A DNA stretch of 64,000 nucleotides from Jeotgalicoccus halotolerans (GTDB lineage: Bacteria > Bacillota > Bacilli > Staphylococcales > Salinicoccaceae): contig NZ_QUMW01000011.1 in NCBI RefSeq assembly GCF_003387165.1, positions 124,001-188,000 on the forward strand. The letters run 5' to 3'. How positions within the stretch are numbered: the stretch's first letter is position 1; every line of letters starts with the position of its first letter. Shown in pieces: positions 35,947 through 44,634 of this stretch. Position numbers and translations under genes: made by a program. The notes beneath the pieces were generated by a model, which saw only the letters and a list, made by a program, of their open reading frames with translations, ran no database searches and had not been told where the DNA came from.

Positions 35947-37032
35947 TTAATTATATTTATCCACTGCTAAAATTGCACGTGCGACTTGTTCAGGTGTAAT
36001 TTCCGGATTTAAGTTCTCCAGGGTTTCACCTTCCTGAGTGGCAAGTTCGCCGACTTTGACTAAATCTTCAAACGATACATCAGCCAAATGCATAGCTTCT
36101 AATTTGGTCGGCATTTCCAATGCTTCGTAGAAATCCACATATTCGGCAATTTCATTACCCGGACGGCCTTCCAGTACGAGTTGCACAAGCGTACCATAAG
36201 CAACTTTTTCACCGTGGGTCAGATTGTGAATGTCGCCCTTCAAGGCTGTGAAGCCGTTATGAATCGCATGCGCACCTGCCAGTCCCCCATTCTCGAAACC
36301 TAAACCTGAAAGCAATGTATTCGCCTCTATAACATATTCTACGGCAGGTGTGACAAGGCCGTCTTTAGCCGCTTCATATGCTTCTATACCATACATGAAC
36401 AATGTTTCTTCCGCTTTTTCTGCAATCGCTTGTGATGCGAGCGTCGGTTTGCCTCCGGCCATTGTGTTGCCGTTGCGTCTGACTGTGGCACTTGCTTCAA
36501 CAAGTGTAGCCATTGCATCAGCGATACCGGAAGCAAAGAATTTCGGCGGTGCACCGATAACAACTGCACTGTCTACTAAAACGAGATTCGGGTTTTTATC
36601 GTAAAATTTATAACCTTCAAAGACGCCGTCATCTGAATATATTACGGACAATGCACTCGTTGGTGCGTCTGTCGATGCTGTTGTTGGAACAATCACCACA
36701 GGTGCTCCCAATGCATCCGCAACAGCTTTAGCTGTGTCGAGCGTTTTACCCCCGCCGAGGCCAATGACGACATTACTTTCGAATTTTTTACCTTCATCAG
36801 CCAGTCGTCCGATTTCATTACCTGACGCTTCCCCTGAAAACTGAAGATGATTATATTTAATATCTACACCTTGAAAACTTTCTTCTACTGATTTGCTGGT
36901 AATATCCCATACTACTTTATCAGCGATTAGCAGGGCATTATTACCTATTTTTGCAGTTTCTTTACCTAGTTCACTAATCATACCTGCACCCTGTACGTAA
37001 CGGCCCGGAGATTGGAATACAAATTTTGTCAT
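35947..37032 (-). CDS. gldA: glycerol dehydrogenase
   Basis: A 361-residue zinc-dependent polyol dehydrogenase of the iron-ADH superfamily. Features: GLGGGKTLDTAKAVAD (NAD), VPTTASTDAPTSALSVIY, Asp in SGIADAMATLVEAS, His in GAHAIHNGF and His in LTHGEKVAYGTL, the three zinc ligands. It oxidises glycerol to dihydroxyacetone with NAD+. A GGAGG ribosome-binding site precedes the ATG; it is monocistronic with a terminator downstream. Confidence 0.92.
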   Translation of the reverse strand: MTKFVFQSPGRYVQGAGMISELGKETAKIGNNALLIADKVVWDITSKSVEESFQGVDIKYNHLQFSGEASGNEIGRLADEGKKFESNVVIGLGGGKTLDTAKAVADALGAPVVIVPTTASTDAPTSALSVIYSDDGVFEGYKFYDKNPNLVLVDSAVVIGAPPKFFASGIADAMATLVEASATVRRNGNTMAGGKPTLASQAIAEKAEETLFMYGIEAYEAAKDGLVTPAVEYVIEANTLLSGLGFENGGLAGAHAIHNGFTALKGDIHNLTHGEKVAYGTLVQLVLEGRPGNEIAEYVDFYEALEMPTKLEAMHLADVSFEDLVKVGELATQEGETLENLNPEITPEQVARAILAVDKYN

Positions 37033-37093
37033 GTTTAAATCCTCCTAAAATATTATATTTAAAATTCATTTTAACAATAGCCTTTTTATAGTG

Positions 37094-37615
37094 CTAATTA
37101 TTGAGTGCTTCCTGCATATCTTGTGAAATATTCCACATTTCTTTGTTGTGTTCCATCAGAAACTGTTTCAGTGTTTCTTTTGATTTATCATCGAGAATAT
37201 CAAGCTTGATGCGGCCTTTCATTGCATCGTCAAGGCTGTTCACGTGTTCGTGCATCATTTTGTAACCGCGGCGCTTCTCTTTGTTGACCATTAAGTAGCA
37301 TGCGCCCGCTCCGTTATAAACCGGGCCTGCCTCCGCACGTTCCACAGCTATCCAGACGAGAAAATATTCTTTCGCATCAGGGCCTTCCGCTTCTTCCTTA
37401 TCTTTAATCCATTTCACACGTTTTTCGACTTCTGCTTTGCCGTGCAGCCCTCCGATATCAAGCACTGCTTCCTGCGTTTCAATATTAATATAGACAGGCG
37501 CAATATTCTCGAGGCTGATCGCCCCGAAGTTCTGTCCTCTATGGCCGTCAAGCGGGTCATTTTTAATAATATTAAACTGGAAACCCGGCTTCTTTTTCGG
37601 TTGTTCTTCAGCCAA
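37094..37615 (-). CDS. YwhD family protein
   Basis: A 173-residue protein resembling the YwhD family of Bacillales (FNIIKNDPLDGHRGQNFGAIS, HGKAEVEKRVKW, VWIAVERAEAGPVYNGAGACYL). The function is unknown. The start is a TTG codon: GGAGG lies 7 bases upstream and no ATG fits. It follows the HD-domain gene by 11 bases, in the same operon. Confidence 0.85.
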   Translation of the reverse strand: MAEEQPKKKPGFQFNIIKNDPLDGHRGQNFGAISLENIAPVYINIETQEAVLDIGGLHGKAEVEKRVKWIKDKEEAEGPDAKEYFLVWIAVERAEAGPVYNGAGACYLMVNKEKRRGYKMMHEHVNSLDDAMKGRIKLDILDDKSKETLKQFLMEHNKEMWNISQDMQEALNN

Positions 37616-37626
37616 ATTTATACCTC

Positions 37627-38928
37627 CTAATCGAGCTCATTCAGTAAATTTATAATTTCTGCTTTAACTTTTAAGTCTTTAATCGCTAAGATCTTTTCCT
37701 TCGGATAATATAATCTTGAACCGAGACGGTGGATACCTGTAATAGAATTAATAATTGCCGACTGCGAACTGATTTCTCTAATTTCACCGTTCGGTCGCTG
37801 CAGGTGAATCGGTCTTCTGTTTCTATTCTGCCCGGGTCTGTCGTAATCGTAAGGTAGATCGGAATAACTGTCGCTGAAGACATAATAATCCGGATCTATG
37901 CCTGCTTTTTTGTACAGTTCATTAAGTTCTGTAATTGTAATAATAGAACCGTCAAACGGTAAATATTTAAACAGGTCTCTGTTCACAAACCGTCCGGCAA
38001 GGTCGCTCAGTATCTCATCCTCTTCACGTACCCATTCCTGCAGATAAAAATTCACGACCATTTCATCGAGTCTCAGATAATCGTGCACTGTGACGTCCTC
38101 GTTGAAAAAAGGAATGAAGTACGTCGGCTGCTGTTTAAAATTATAGCCCGATTTATACAATGCCTTTGCTCTCTGCATGACAAGATTCAGCATCACTTCT
38201 CCGCCCCGCGATACAGGGTGGAAGTAAACCTGCCAGTACATCTGATAGCGGCTCATTAAATAATCTTCCACCGCGTGCATGCCGCTTTCTTTAATCAGCA
38301 CTTCATCTTTCGACGGCCGCATCACACGCAATATGCGTTCCATATCGAAGTTGCCGTAGCTGACTCCGGTATAAAAAGAATCCCGCTGCAGATAATCCAT
38401 ACGGTCCGCATCGATCTGACTTGAAATCATACTGATGACAAGTTTATTCGGATGCGTTTTGTTAATAACTTCCGCAACTTCGCGCGGAAACTCAAGAGAC
38501 ACTCTCGATAATACTTCGTTGACTTCAGTATCTTCCAAGATAATTTTCTTCGTATATTCTTCATGATCCGTATGAAATATATCTTCAAAGGTATGGGAAA
38601 ACGGTCCGTGACCAAGATCGTGCAGCAAAGCTGCAGACAAAGCTAAAAGCCGGTCGTTTGAGTCCCATTCGGGATATTCTTCAAAATTCTCAATCATCCG
38701 CCTGACAATTTCATACACGCCGAGCGAGTGATTAAATCGCGAATGTTCCGCGCTGTGAAATGCCAGATATAAAGTTCCGAGCTGCTTTATTCTGCGGAGT
38801 CGCTGAAACTCTTTCGTTTTCACCAGGTCCCAGATGACCTGATCGCGGACATGAACATACCGGTGAACCGGATCTTTAAAGACTTTTTCTTCCTGTAATT
38901 GTTTCCTGCTGTAGTCACTCATCGTCAC
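37627..38928 (-). CDS. HD domain-containing protein (YwfO-like metal-dependent phosphohydrolase)
   Basis: A 433-residue HD-superfamily protein. RIKQLGTLYLAFHSAEHSRFNHSLGV holds the first His, ALLHDLGHGPFSHTFE holds the HD pair, and DADRMDYLQRD the last Asp. It resembles dNTPase-like proteins such as Bacillus YwfO or enterococcal EF1143, which hydrolyse nucleotides. A GTG start at 38928 is best placed for the GGGAGGCG site (9 bases); an ATG two codons later is possible. It heads an operon with the YwhD-like gene. Confidence 0.9.
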   Translation of the reverse strand: MTMSDYSRKQLQEEKVFKDPVHRYVHVRDQVIWDLVKTKEFQRLRRIKQLGTLYLAFHSAEHSRFNHSLGVYEIVRRMIENFEEYPEWDSNDRLLALSAALLHDLGHGPFSHTFEDIFHTDHEEYTKKIILEDTEVNEVLSRVSLEFPREVAEVINKTHPNKLVISMISSQIDADRMDYLQRDSFYTGVSYGNFDMERILRVMRPSKDEVLIKESGMHAVEDYLMSRYQMYWQVYFHPVSRGGEVMLNLVMQRAKALYKSGYNFKQQPTYFIPFFNEDVTVHDYLRLDEMVVNFYLQEWVREEDEILSDLAGRFVNRDLFKYLPFDGSIITITELNELYKKAGIDPDYYVFSDSYSDLPYDYDRPGQNRNRRPIHLQRPNGEIREISSQSAIINSITGIHRLGSRLYYPKEKILAIKDLKVKAEIINLLNELD

Positions 38929-38992
38929 GCTTTTACGCCTCCCTTAACACCCCAATAATATCATAAACGGGCGGGGAAGCCGACCGTTTCGT

Positions 38993-40177
38993 TTAACTTT
39001 CAGTATTTGATTGTGCCCCGCGTTTGCCAACCATCAGCATATAAAAAATACCTGCTAAAACAATCGGCACAATCAGCCACAGGTACATGCCGCTGTAGCC
39101 GACAAATGGCACGATCAGCCCTAAAAACACCGGGCCGAAACCGAGCCCGATTTCCAGAATAATAAAGAAAGTCGATGTTGCCAGACCGACATTCTCCTTC
39201 GGCGCCACGTTAACACAAATAATTTGCGCAGCCGACTGAAAATTCCCGAAACCGAGCCCGATAATAAAGCCGGCAATTAAAACGACAGTTCCCGCTGAAG
39301 TGCTCCCGAGCAGGAAGAATCCGATTGCCATCAGGATAAACGTCGGGTAAATAACAACGTTTGGCCCTTTCTGGTCGATGATGCGTCCTGTAAACGGCCG
39401 CGTCAACAGCACTGCCGCCGCATAGACGATAAAGAAGAAGCTTGCTGCGGCAACTACATCGATTTCAATAGCGTAAGTGTTCAAAAATGACAGCACACTT
39501 GAATACGCCAGCCCCATTAAGAAAACCGGCATCAGCATCCGGAGGGAATTTTTTTCTATCAGCACAAATTTTTCAGGCTTGACCGCCGTTTCTTTTGTGA
39601 CGTTATTTATTTTAATCAGCGGAATCATCAGCACGACAAGCAGCATTAAAATACCGACATAAATTAACATCGTGTCAAATGAAATCTGCTCGAGCAGCAG
39701 AAACGCCATAAATGGACCCGCCGCACTCGCAACCACCATGCTTAAACTGAAATAACTGATTCCTTCACCTCGGCGTTCTTCAGGCACGGATATCGTTGCC
39801 AGCGTATTCAGCGCTGTACTGATCATCCCTGTTGCGATACCGTTTAACAGCCGTGTCACGATTAAAAATGTTAAACCGAAGTCAAAGAAGTATAAAATAT
39901 AAGTTAAAAAGTAAAGTACTGTTCCCCCGAGCATAATTTTACGAGCCCCGAGATGATTAATCTGATAACCTGTAACTCCGCGGCCCGCCAGTACACCGAC
40001 GATAAAAATACTGGCTGCAAAGCCCGCGATACTCGGATTGACATCGTATTTTTGAATCGCATAGTTTCCGACTGTGACCAGAGTTGAATACATTGCACCC
40101 ATTAAAATAAAATGGAAGGCAAAAATTGCTGTAAATTCTTTCGTCCATATTTTAGGCGCATAAGAACTTGTCGACAT
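38993..40177 (-). CDS. MFS transporter
   Basis: A 394-residue, 12-helix major facilitator. Motif A-like sequence in the loop between helices 2 and 3 reads GYQINHLGARKIMLGG; a second copy (GRIIDQKGPNVVI) lies between helices 8 and 9. This is a drug-exporter-type or sugar-phosphate-independent MFS (resembling YwoG/YfkF-like efflux proteins). The substrate is unknown. It seems to be transcribed separately. Confidence 0.88.
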   Translation of the reverse strand: MSTSSYAPKIWTKEFTAIFAFHFILMGAMYSTLVTVGNYAIQKYDVNPSIAGFAASIFIVGVLAGRGVTGYQINHLGARKIMLGGTVLYFLTYILYFFDFGLTFLIVTRLLNGIATGMISTALNTLATISVPEERRGEGISYFSLSMVVASAAGPFMAFLLLEQISFDTMLIYVGILMLLVVLMIPLIKINNVTKETAVKPEKFVLIEKNSLRMLMPVFLMGLAYSSVLSFLNTYAIEIDVVAAASFFFIVYAAAVLLTRPFTGRIIDQKGPNVVIYPTFILMAIGFFLLGSTSAGTVVLIAGFIIGLGFGNFQSAAQIICVNVAPKENVGLATSTFFIILEIGLGFGPVFLGLIVPFVGYSGMYLWLIVPIVLAGIFYMLMVGKRGAQSNTES

Positions 40178-40228
40178 GTTATTCCTTCTTTCATAAAAAT
40201 TAAAAAACCAGTATTAAAAATATACTGG

Positions 40229-41044
40229 TCAGTCAAAAGTTACATATTTTTTATTACGCTCTTTCATGTTTCCTATGAATCGTTCGTACAGTGCATTCTG
40301 CTCCTCATTCAGCACCGGATAATCCTTCAAGACGGCCCCTGAGTCACGGAGCGCATTCAACGCCCGTTTTTCAACTTCTTCAATTGAAAAATCGGCATTC
40401 AGCAGTTCATTTAAAGAAGCCATATGATCCGGATTAATAACCGGATATATAAACTTCGTGCTGTCAACTGCATGCGCATGGCGGTAAAATTCTTTCATCA
40501 TTAAGGCCCGTTCCGAGCCGCTGCCTGTAACACATAAGTATATCTGCACTGCGACACCGTCTTTGATGCGGCGCTGTGAAATCCCTGCAAACTTTTTGCC
40601 GCCGATGCTTAAATCATAAGAACCGGGACAGTAACTTGCGGAAATTTCGTACGCTTCAATCTTTCCTTCCGGAAACATTTTTGTTACCAGCTCTGTCATT
40701 ATATCATAGCCTTTTTCTATGTATGGAAAATCTGCTTTCGGCAACACCAAAGAGATATTCAATATGCCCTCATCGAGAACGACACCTAAACCGCCGCTGT
40801 TGCGCACGATATAGTCGAAACCCGCATCAGAGATATAATTCAGGCCGTACGGCAGTTTCGGCAGCCTCGCATCCTGCAGGCCTAATATGATATAAGGCGA
40901 ATGTACCCAAAAGCGTATTTTAGGCACATTGTCTTCACTGATCTGATGTTGCAGAAAGTCATCAAAAGCAAATGATTCAAACGGATGCCGGGTCCGCAGC
41001 CTGCCGATGACTTCCACCGTCCTGTTAAACAATTCAGCTGTCAT
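40229..41044 (-). CDS. lipL: octanoyl-[GcvH]:protein N-octanoyltransferase
   Basis: A 271-residue lipoate/biotin ligase-fold protein. The catalytic Cys lies in SASYCPGSYDLSIGGKKFAG, and the conserved Lys and IKDGVAVQ strand follow. LipL transfers octanoyl or lipoyl groups from GcvH to E2 subunits of dehydrogenase complexes, as described in Bacillus subtilis. The start overlaps the end of pta by 11 bases. This pta-lipL linkage is typical of Staphylococcaceae. Confidence 0.9.
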   Translation of the reverse strand: MTAELFNRTVEVIGRLRTRHPFESFAFDDFLQHQISEDNVPKIRFWVHSPYIILGLQDARLPKLPYGLNYISDAGFDYIVRNSGGLGVVLDEGILNISLVLPKADFPYIEKGYDIMTELVTKMFPEGKIEAYEISASYCPGSYDLSIGGKKFAGISQRRIKDGVAVQIYLCVTGSGSERALMMKEFYRHAHAVDSTKFIYPVINPDHMASLNELLNADFSIEEVEKRALNALRDSGAVLKDYPVLNEEQNALYERFIGNMKERNKKYVTFD

Positions 41045-42023
41045 GACGATTCGCCATTACCTGTGTTGCTGTAAATAAAGCCAGATTGTATACTTCTTCA
41101 GTCGTCGTACCGCGCGACAGGTCGTTAACCGGTTTATTCAAACCTTGCAGAATCGGTCCGTAAGCTTCAAAACCGCCTAAACGCTGAGCAATTTTATAGC
41201 CGATATTACCTGCTTCTAGCGACGGGAAGATAAATACATTCGCTTTTCCTTCAAGCGGTGACTTCGGAGATTTTTTCTCTGCCACACTCGGAACAAAAGC
41301 TGCGTCAAACTGCAGCTCGCCGTCAATCAGTGTATCCGGAAGTTTATCTTGTGCGTATTCAGTCGCGAGACGAACTTTTTCCGCTTCTTCTGTTTTCGCA
41401 GATCCTTTTGAAGAAAAGCTTAAGAGCGCAACGCGCGGTGTAATCCCGAAACTCATCGTCGTTTTTGCCGTTTCAACTGCGACTTCCGCAAGCTCTTCGG
41501 CAGTCAGGGTCGGATTGATCGCACAATCTCCCATCACATACAGTTCATCGCCGCGGCGCATAAAGAAAATACCGCTCGTTTTCGATACGCCTTCTTTTGT
41601 TTTAATAATCTGCAGCGCCGGCCGCACCGTGTCCGGTGTCGAATGCATCGCTCCTGACACAAGACCGTCGGCATAGCCCGTATGTACCAGCATGGTTCCG
41701 AAATAGTTTACATTTTCAATAATATCTTCAGCCTGTTCAAGCGTTACCTTGCCCTGTCTGACTTCAGAAAACTCTTCTGCGAGTTTATCGCTTAAATCCG
41801 ATGTTTTCGGATTTAATATTTCCATTCCTTCTATATTAAGATTTTCTTCGTCCGCAATTTTCTTAATTTCATCGGCATTCCCGATAACAATCGGATGCAC
41901 GTAGCTGTTTTTTAAATGCTCTGCTGCAGCAGTCAGAATTCTTTTATCTGTTCCTTCCGGAAATACAATTTTGATATTTTCACCATTTAAGTTATTTTTA
42001 AGATCCGTAATGAATTTACTCAT
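41034..42023 (-). CDS. pta: phosphate acetyltransferase
   Basis: A 329-residue phosphotransacetylase of the short class. Conserved segments: GTMLVHTGYADGLVSGAMHST, GDCAINPTLTAEELAEVAVETA and PSLEAGNIGYKIAQRLGG. It interconverts acetyl-CoA and acetyl phosphate in overflow metabolism. An AAGGAGGATATA site precedes the ATG. A cre-like site lies 74 bases upstream of the start, which would fit CcpA activation known for pta in Bacillus. It heads a pta-lipL operon, divergent from hemQ. Confidence 0.95.
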   Translation of the reverse strand: MSKFITDLKNNLNGENIKIVFPEGTDKRILTAAAEHLKNSYVHPIVIGNADEIKKIADEENLNIEGMEILNPKTSDLSDKLAEEFSEVRQGKVTLEQAEDIIENVNYFGTMLVHTGYADGLVSGAMHSTPDTVRPALQIIKTKEGVSKTSGIFFMRRGDELYVMGDCAINPTLTAEELAEVAVETAKTTMSFGITPRVALLSFSSKGSAKTEEAEKVRLATEYAQDKLPDTLIDGELQFDAAFVPSVAEKKSPKSPLEGKANVFIFPSLEAGNIGYKIAQRLGGFEAYGPILQGLNKPVNDLSRGTTTEEVYNLALFTATQVMANRHDS

Positions 42024-42096
42024 TATATCCTCCTTGGCTACTTTACTTTAAATATATTATACGTGTTTTGTCACATCTTTTAAACAGAATCTCTTG

Positions 42097-42110
42097 TTAA
42101 AACGTTTTCC
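42097..42110. promoter_or_regulatory. cre-like site between pta and hemQ
   Basis: TTAAAACGTTTTCC agrees with the cre consensus at 12 of 14 positions. It lies upstream of both divergent genes, at a distance typical for CcpA activation of pta. Confidence 0.45.
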
Positions 42111-42155
42111 ATTGGTCTAGAATAGAAGTAATGACTTAATTAAGGAGAGAGTAAG

Positions 42156-42905
42156 ATGAGTGAACCGGTAAGTACTATAGATGGCTGGTACAGCTTACAC
42201 CTGCTTTACAGCGTGGACTGGGCAGGTTTGCGCGTACTGGACAAAGAAGAAAGAAATGCGCTGACAGAAGAACTTCAGGCATTTTTAAACAGACAGGAAG
42301 AAGTGCATGAAAAACACGAAGGTGACTATGCATTTTACAACATCATGGGTCATAAGGCAGATATTATATTCTGGCTGCTGCGCCCGACTGCGGACGAGCT
42401 GATCAAGCTTGAACTTGAAATTAATAAACTCAGAGTTGCGGACTACTTAATTCCAACCTACTCATACGTATCTATTATTGAAATGAGCAGCTACCTCGGC
42501 GGTAATAAGACACCTGAGGAAATGATGGAAATCCCGCACATTCAGCAGAGATTATACCCTTCACTGGAAAAATCTAAATACATCTGTTTCTATCCAATGG
42601 ATAAAAAGCGCGACCTTGAAGACAACTGGTACATGCTGCCGATTGAAGAACGCAAACAGCTGATGCGCGACCACGGCATGATTGGCCGCAAATACGCAGG
42701 CAAAATCAAGCAGTACATCACAGGTTCACAAGGTCTCGATAAATACGAATGGGCAGTAACACTCTTATCAGATGATATGCTCGAATTCAAAAAGATTATC
42801 TACGAAATGAGATTCGATGAAACAAGCGCGCGCTACGGCGTCTTCGGCGACTTCTACGTTGGCGGACACATTCCGAACGACGCAGTTGCTGACTATTTCG
42901 GATAA
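42156..42905 (+). CDS. hemQ: coproheme decarboxylase HemQ
   Basis: A 249-residue chlorite-dismutase-like protein of the pentameric HemQ class. The catalytic Tyr is in CFYPMDKKR and the heme-ligand His in [14 protein letters not shown]; the chlorite dismutase Arg is replaced, as in all HemQs. It decarboxylates coproheme III to heme b in the Gram-positive heme pathway. AAGGAGAG precedes the ATG. It is monocistronic, divergent from pta. Confidence 0.95.
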   Translation: MSEPVSTIDGWYSLHLLYSVDWAGLRVLDKEERNALTEELQAFLNRQEEVHEKHEGDYAFYNIMGHKADIIFWLLRPTADELIKLELEINKLRVADYLIPTYSYVSIIEMSSYLGGNKTPEEMMEIPHIQQRLYPSLEKSKYICFYPMDKKRDLEDNWYMLPIEERKQLMRDHGMIGRKYAGKIKQYITGSQGLDKYEWAVTLLSDDMLEFKKIIYEMRFDETSARYGVFGDFYVGGHIPNDAVADYFG

Positions 42906-42922
42906 ATTATATTATTTTGAAG

Positions 42923-42950
42923 CGGCTCCCGGTGACGGGGCCGTTTTTTT
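42923..42950 (+). terminator. terminator after hemQ
   Basis: CGGCTCCCG / CGGGGCCG stem with a GTGA loop and seven Ts. Confidence 0.88.
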
Positions 42951-43003
42951 GGTAGTTTGGTTATTTAGTTGTTTGGCAGCGGGTATGCGGTGTTTTGGGA
43001 TTT

Positions 43004-43161
43004 GCGGTCGTATGAAGCCGGCTCATGTGACCGTAAAAATATCTGCAGGCCGATGAAGCCGGCTCATGTGACCGTAAAAATATCTGCGAGCCGATGAAGC
43101 CGGCTCATGTGACCGTAAAAATATCTGCGGCCCGATGAATTCGGCTCATGTGACCGTAAAA
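43004..43161. repeat. 41-bp tandem repeat array, four units
   Basis: Units start with ATGAAGCCGGCTCATGTGAC at 43012, 43053 and 43094, and a fourth variant begins at 43135 (ATGAATTCGGCTCATGTGAC); spacing is exactly 41 bases. Each contains the palindromic GCCGGC flanked by ATGA and TCAT, then CCGTAAAAATATCTGC. Units differ at only one to three bases. No open frame or spacer of differing sequence is present, so this is not CRISPR. The remainder of 42951-43206 shows nothing else. Confidence 0.9.
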
Positions 43162-43206
43162 CAAACAGCTGCTGCAAAACAGAGCTAAGTTTTATGTCAT
43201 TGTTGT

Positions 43207-44187
43207 TTAAATTTGAGTAATCCTGTCTTTGTACCGTTGTGTTTCTCTAATTTTGGCGATTACTTCAGCAACCTCCGCATACTTTAATTTATATGCAGTA
43301 TTTCTCCCCTGACCTGTAATGTCGCAATGTTTTTTCAAAACCTTATAAACAGCTGTCCTGCTGATCTGAAAATCAATAAAGTACAACAAAGCCGATCTTG
43401 TCATCGGCACTCCGCTAAACAAAATCTCGAAATCTCCCATTGCTCTCAGCAAGTGAGTTTCGTTACTCTCGACAGAGCTGCAGCGATTACAGCTCATTTG
43501 AAATCTCCCTTTATACAAATCAAATGTTTTACACTGTCCGCAATACAATCCCCGGCGTATTTGAAAGATATCTGCCGATTCATTAAAATATGGATTTTCT
43601 ACGGCATTTTCCTGAATGATTTCAGCGATGTTCATCGCATTAGCACTCAGTCTTTCGTCTTTAAACTGTCTGAAGTATTTTCTCATATAATTGCGCAAAA
43701 CCGTCTTCTTCAAGACATACTGATTTTCGGTTGCGAGCCTGAAATCGTCATTAGGAAATATTAGATTCCCTTCCACTTCAAAATTTAAACGGCACTCATT
43801 TCTCAGCTTCTTCAGCCTTCCCTTCGCTCTGCTCAATTGGGCAAACGCATTGTCAGAGAGTTCGCGTCCATTTTTATACCAGTTATTATTCTCAAACCGG
43901 TAATCACCCGAAATATTTTTAACCTCGTTCACCACCACACGATTCCCGGAAATAATAATACTGTCATACTGTGCAGCAGCTTTTCCCGCAGACAGATAAA
44001 TATCCCGTAAAATAAAAATATTCTCATGTCCAATTTCATCGAATATCTTATCGTATAGACATTCACCTTCGTAGCCTTTTTGAAGCGTTCTCAAAATGTA
44101 CATTTCATCTGCCGATAAATTACTCCTTAAATCCAGCGCCTTCCAATACAAAAGTTCCTTTGGTGCTTTACGATTATTTAAAAACAT
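43207..44187 (-). CDS. NERD domain protein with zinc ribbon
   Basis: A 326-residue protein. Residues about 35-140 form a nuclease-related domain: GYEGECLYDKIFDE, AAQYDSIIISGNRVVVNEVKN with the Asp and E-x-K of a PD-(D/E)xK-like site. A zinc ribbon (CGQCKTF...SCNRC) follows near 235-260, then a C-terminal helix-turn-helix-like segment (TRSALLYFIDFQISRTAVY). The ATG at 44187 is selected for the AAAGGAGG site 7 bases upstream; the frame opens 39 codons earlier without a signal. It may be a DNA-processing nuclease; the role is not known. Confidence 0.85.
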   Translation of the reverse strand: MFLNNRKAPKELLYWKALDLRSNLSADEMYILRTLQKGYEGECLYDKIFDEIGHENIFILRDIYLSAGKAAAQYDSIIISGNRVVVNEVKNISGDYRFENNNWYKNGRELSDNAFAQLSRAKGRLKKLRNECRLNFEVEGNLIFPNDDFRLATENQYVLKKTVLRNYMRKYFRQFKDERLSANAMNIAEIIQENAVENPYFNESADIFQIRRGLYCGQCKTFDLYKGRFQMSCNRCSSVESNETHLLRAMGDFEILFSGVPMTRSALLYFIDFQISRTAVYKVLKKHCDITGQGRNTAYKLKYAEVAEVIAKIRETQRYKDRITQI

Positions 44188-44222
44188 TCCATTTCCTCCT
44201 TTATAAAATAAAAGTCCCCCTA

Positions 44223-44236
44223 CCCTATATATAGGG
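44223..44236. promoter_or_regulatory. 14-bp palindrome upstream of the NERD gene
   Basis: CCCTATATATAGGG, perfectly palindromic, 36 bases ahead of the start codon. It may be an operator overlapping the minus-strand promoter; the regulator is unknown. The 44237-44430 stretch is otherwise plain AT-rich sequence. Confidence 0.45.
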
Positions 44237-44447
44237 GAAAATGGCGTTTTCACTTTTTTTCGTTCATGTAAATACGATTTTTGTAAAACTGGGAGCAAAA
44301 TCACTCAAAGCTCCTTACTTTTGGAAGTTTTTTTCAAACAGCTGTTTTCACACAATAAACCGCGTCCAATACGTTTTTCTAACTGATTAGTTTTACGATA
44401 TGAGATAATGGTTATATACAAGTATCTATCATTTAGGAGGTAAACTT

Positions 44448-44567
44448 ATGGGACGTTTATTTAAACGTGCGGCAATTTTTATCGCACCAATTATTATAAA
44501 TAAAGTTGTACAGAAGTTTCTTAACAAAGATGACAAATCTTCTTCAAAAGGGAAGAGAAGAAAATAA
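44448..44567 (+). CDS. small cationic membrane-active-looking protein, 39 residues
   Basis: The frame begins MGRLFKRAAIFIAPIIINKV and ends in the basic tail SSSKGKRRK. A hydrophobic stretch (residues 8-18) is followed by an amphipathic and very basic end. TTTAGGAGG lies 9 bases before the ATG, and a terminator hairpin follows immediately, so this is a real, short transcript. I do not recognise a family; similar tiny cationic proteins occur in Bacillales but have no known job. Confidence 0.7.
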   Translation: MGRLFKRAAIFIAPIIINKVVQKFLNKDDKSSSKGKRRK

Positions 44568-44576
44568 GACAAGATA

Positions 44577-44606
44577 AAAACCACCTAACTTATGTTAAGT
44601 GGTTTT
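44577..44606 (+). terminator. terminator after the small cationic protein
   Basis: AAAACCAC / GTGGTTTT with inner TAAC / GTTA pairing, ending in TTTT. Confidence 0.8.
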
Positions 44607-44634
44607 CTGTATGTCTGTATAAAGGAAGATAAAT

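Noticed and set aside
43004-43161. CRISPR array
   Set aside because: Units are contiguous 41-bp repeats without variable spacers and without cas genes in the window.
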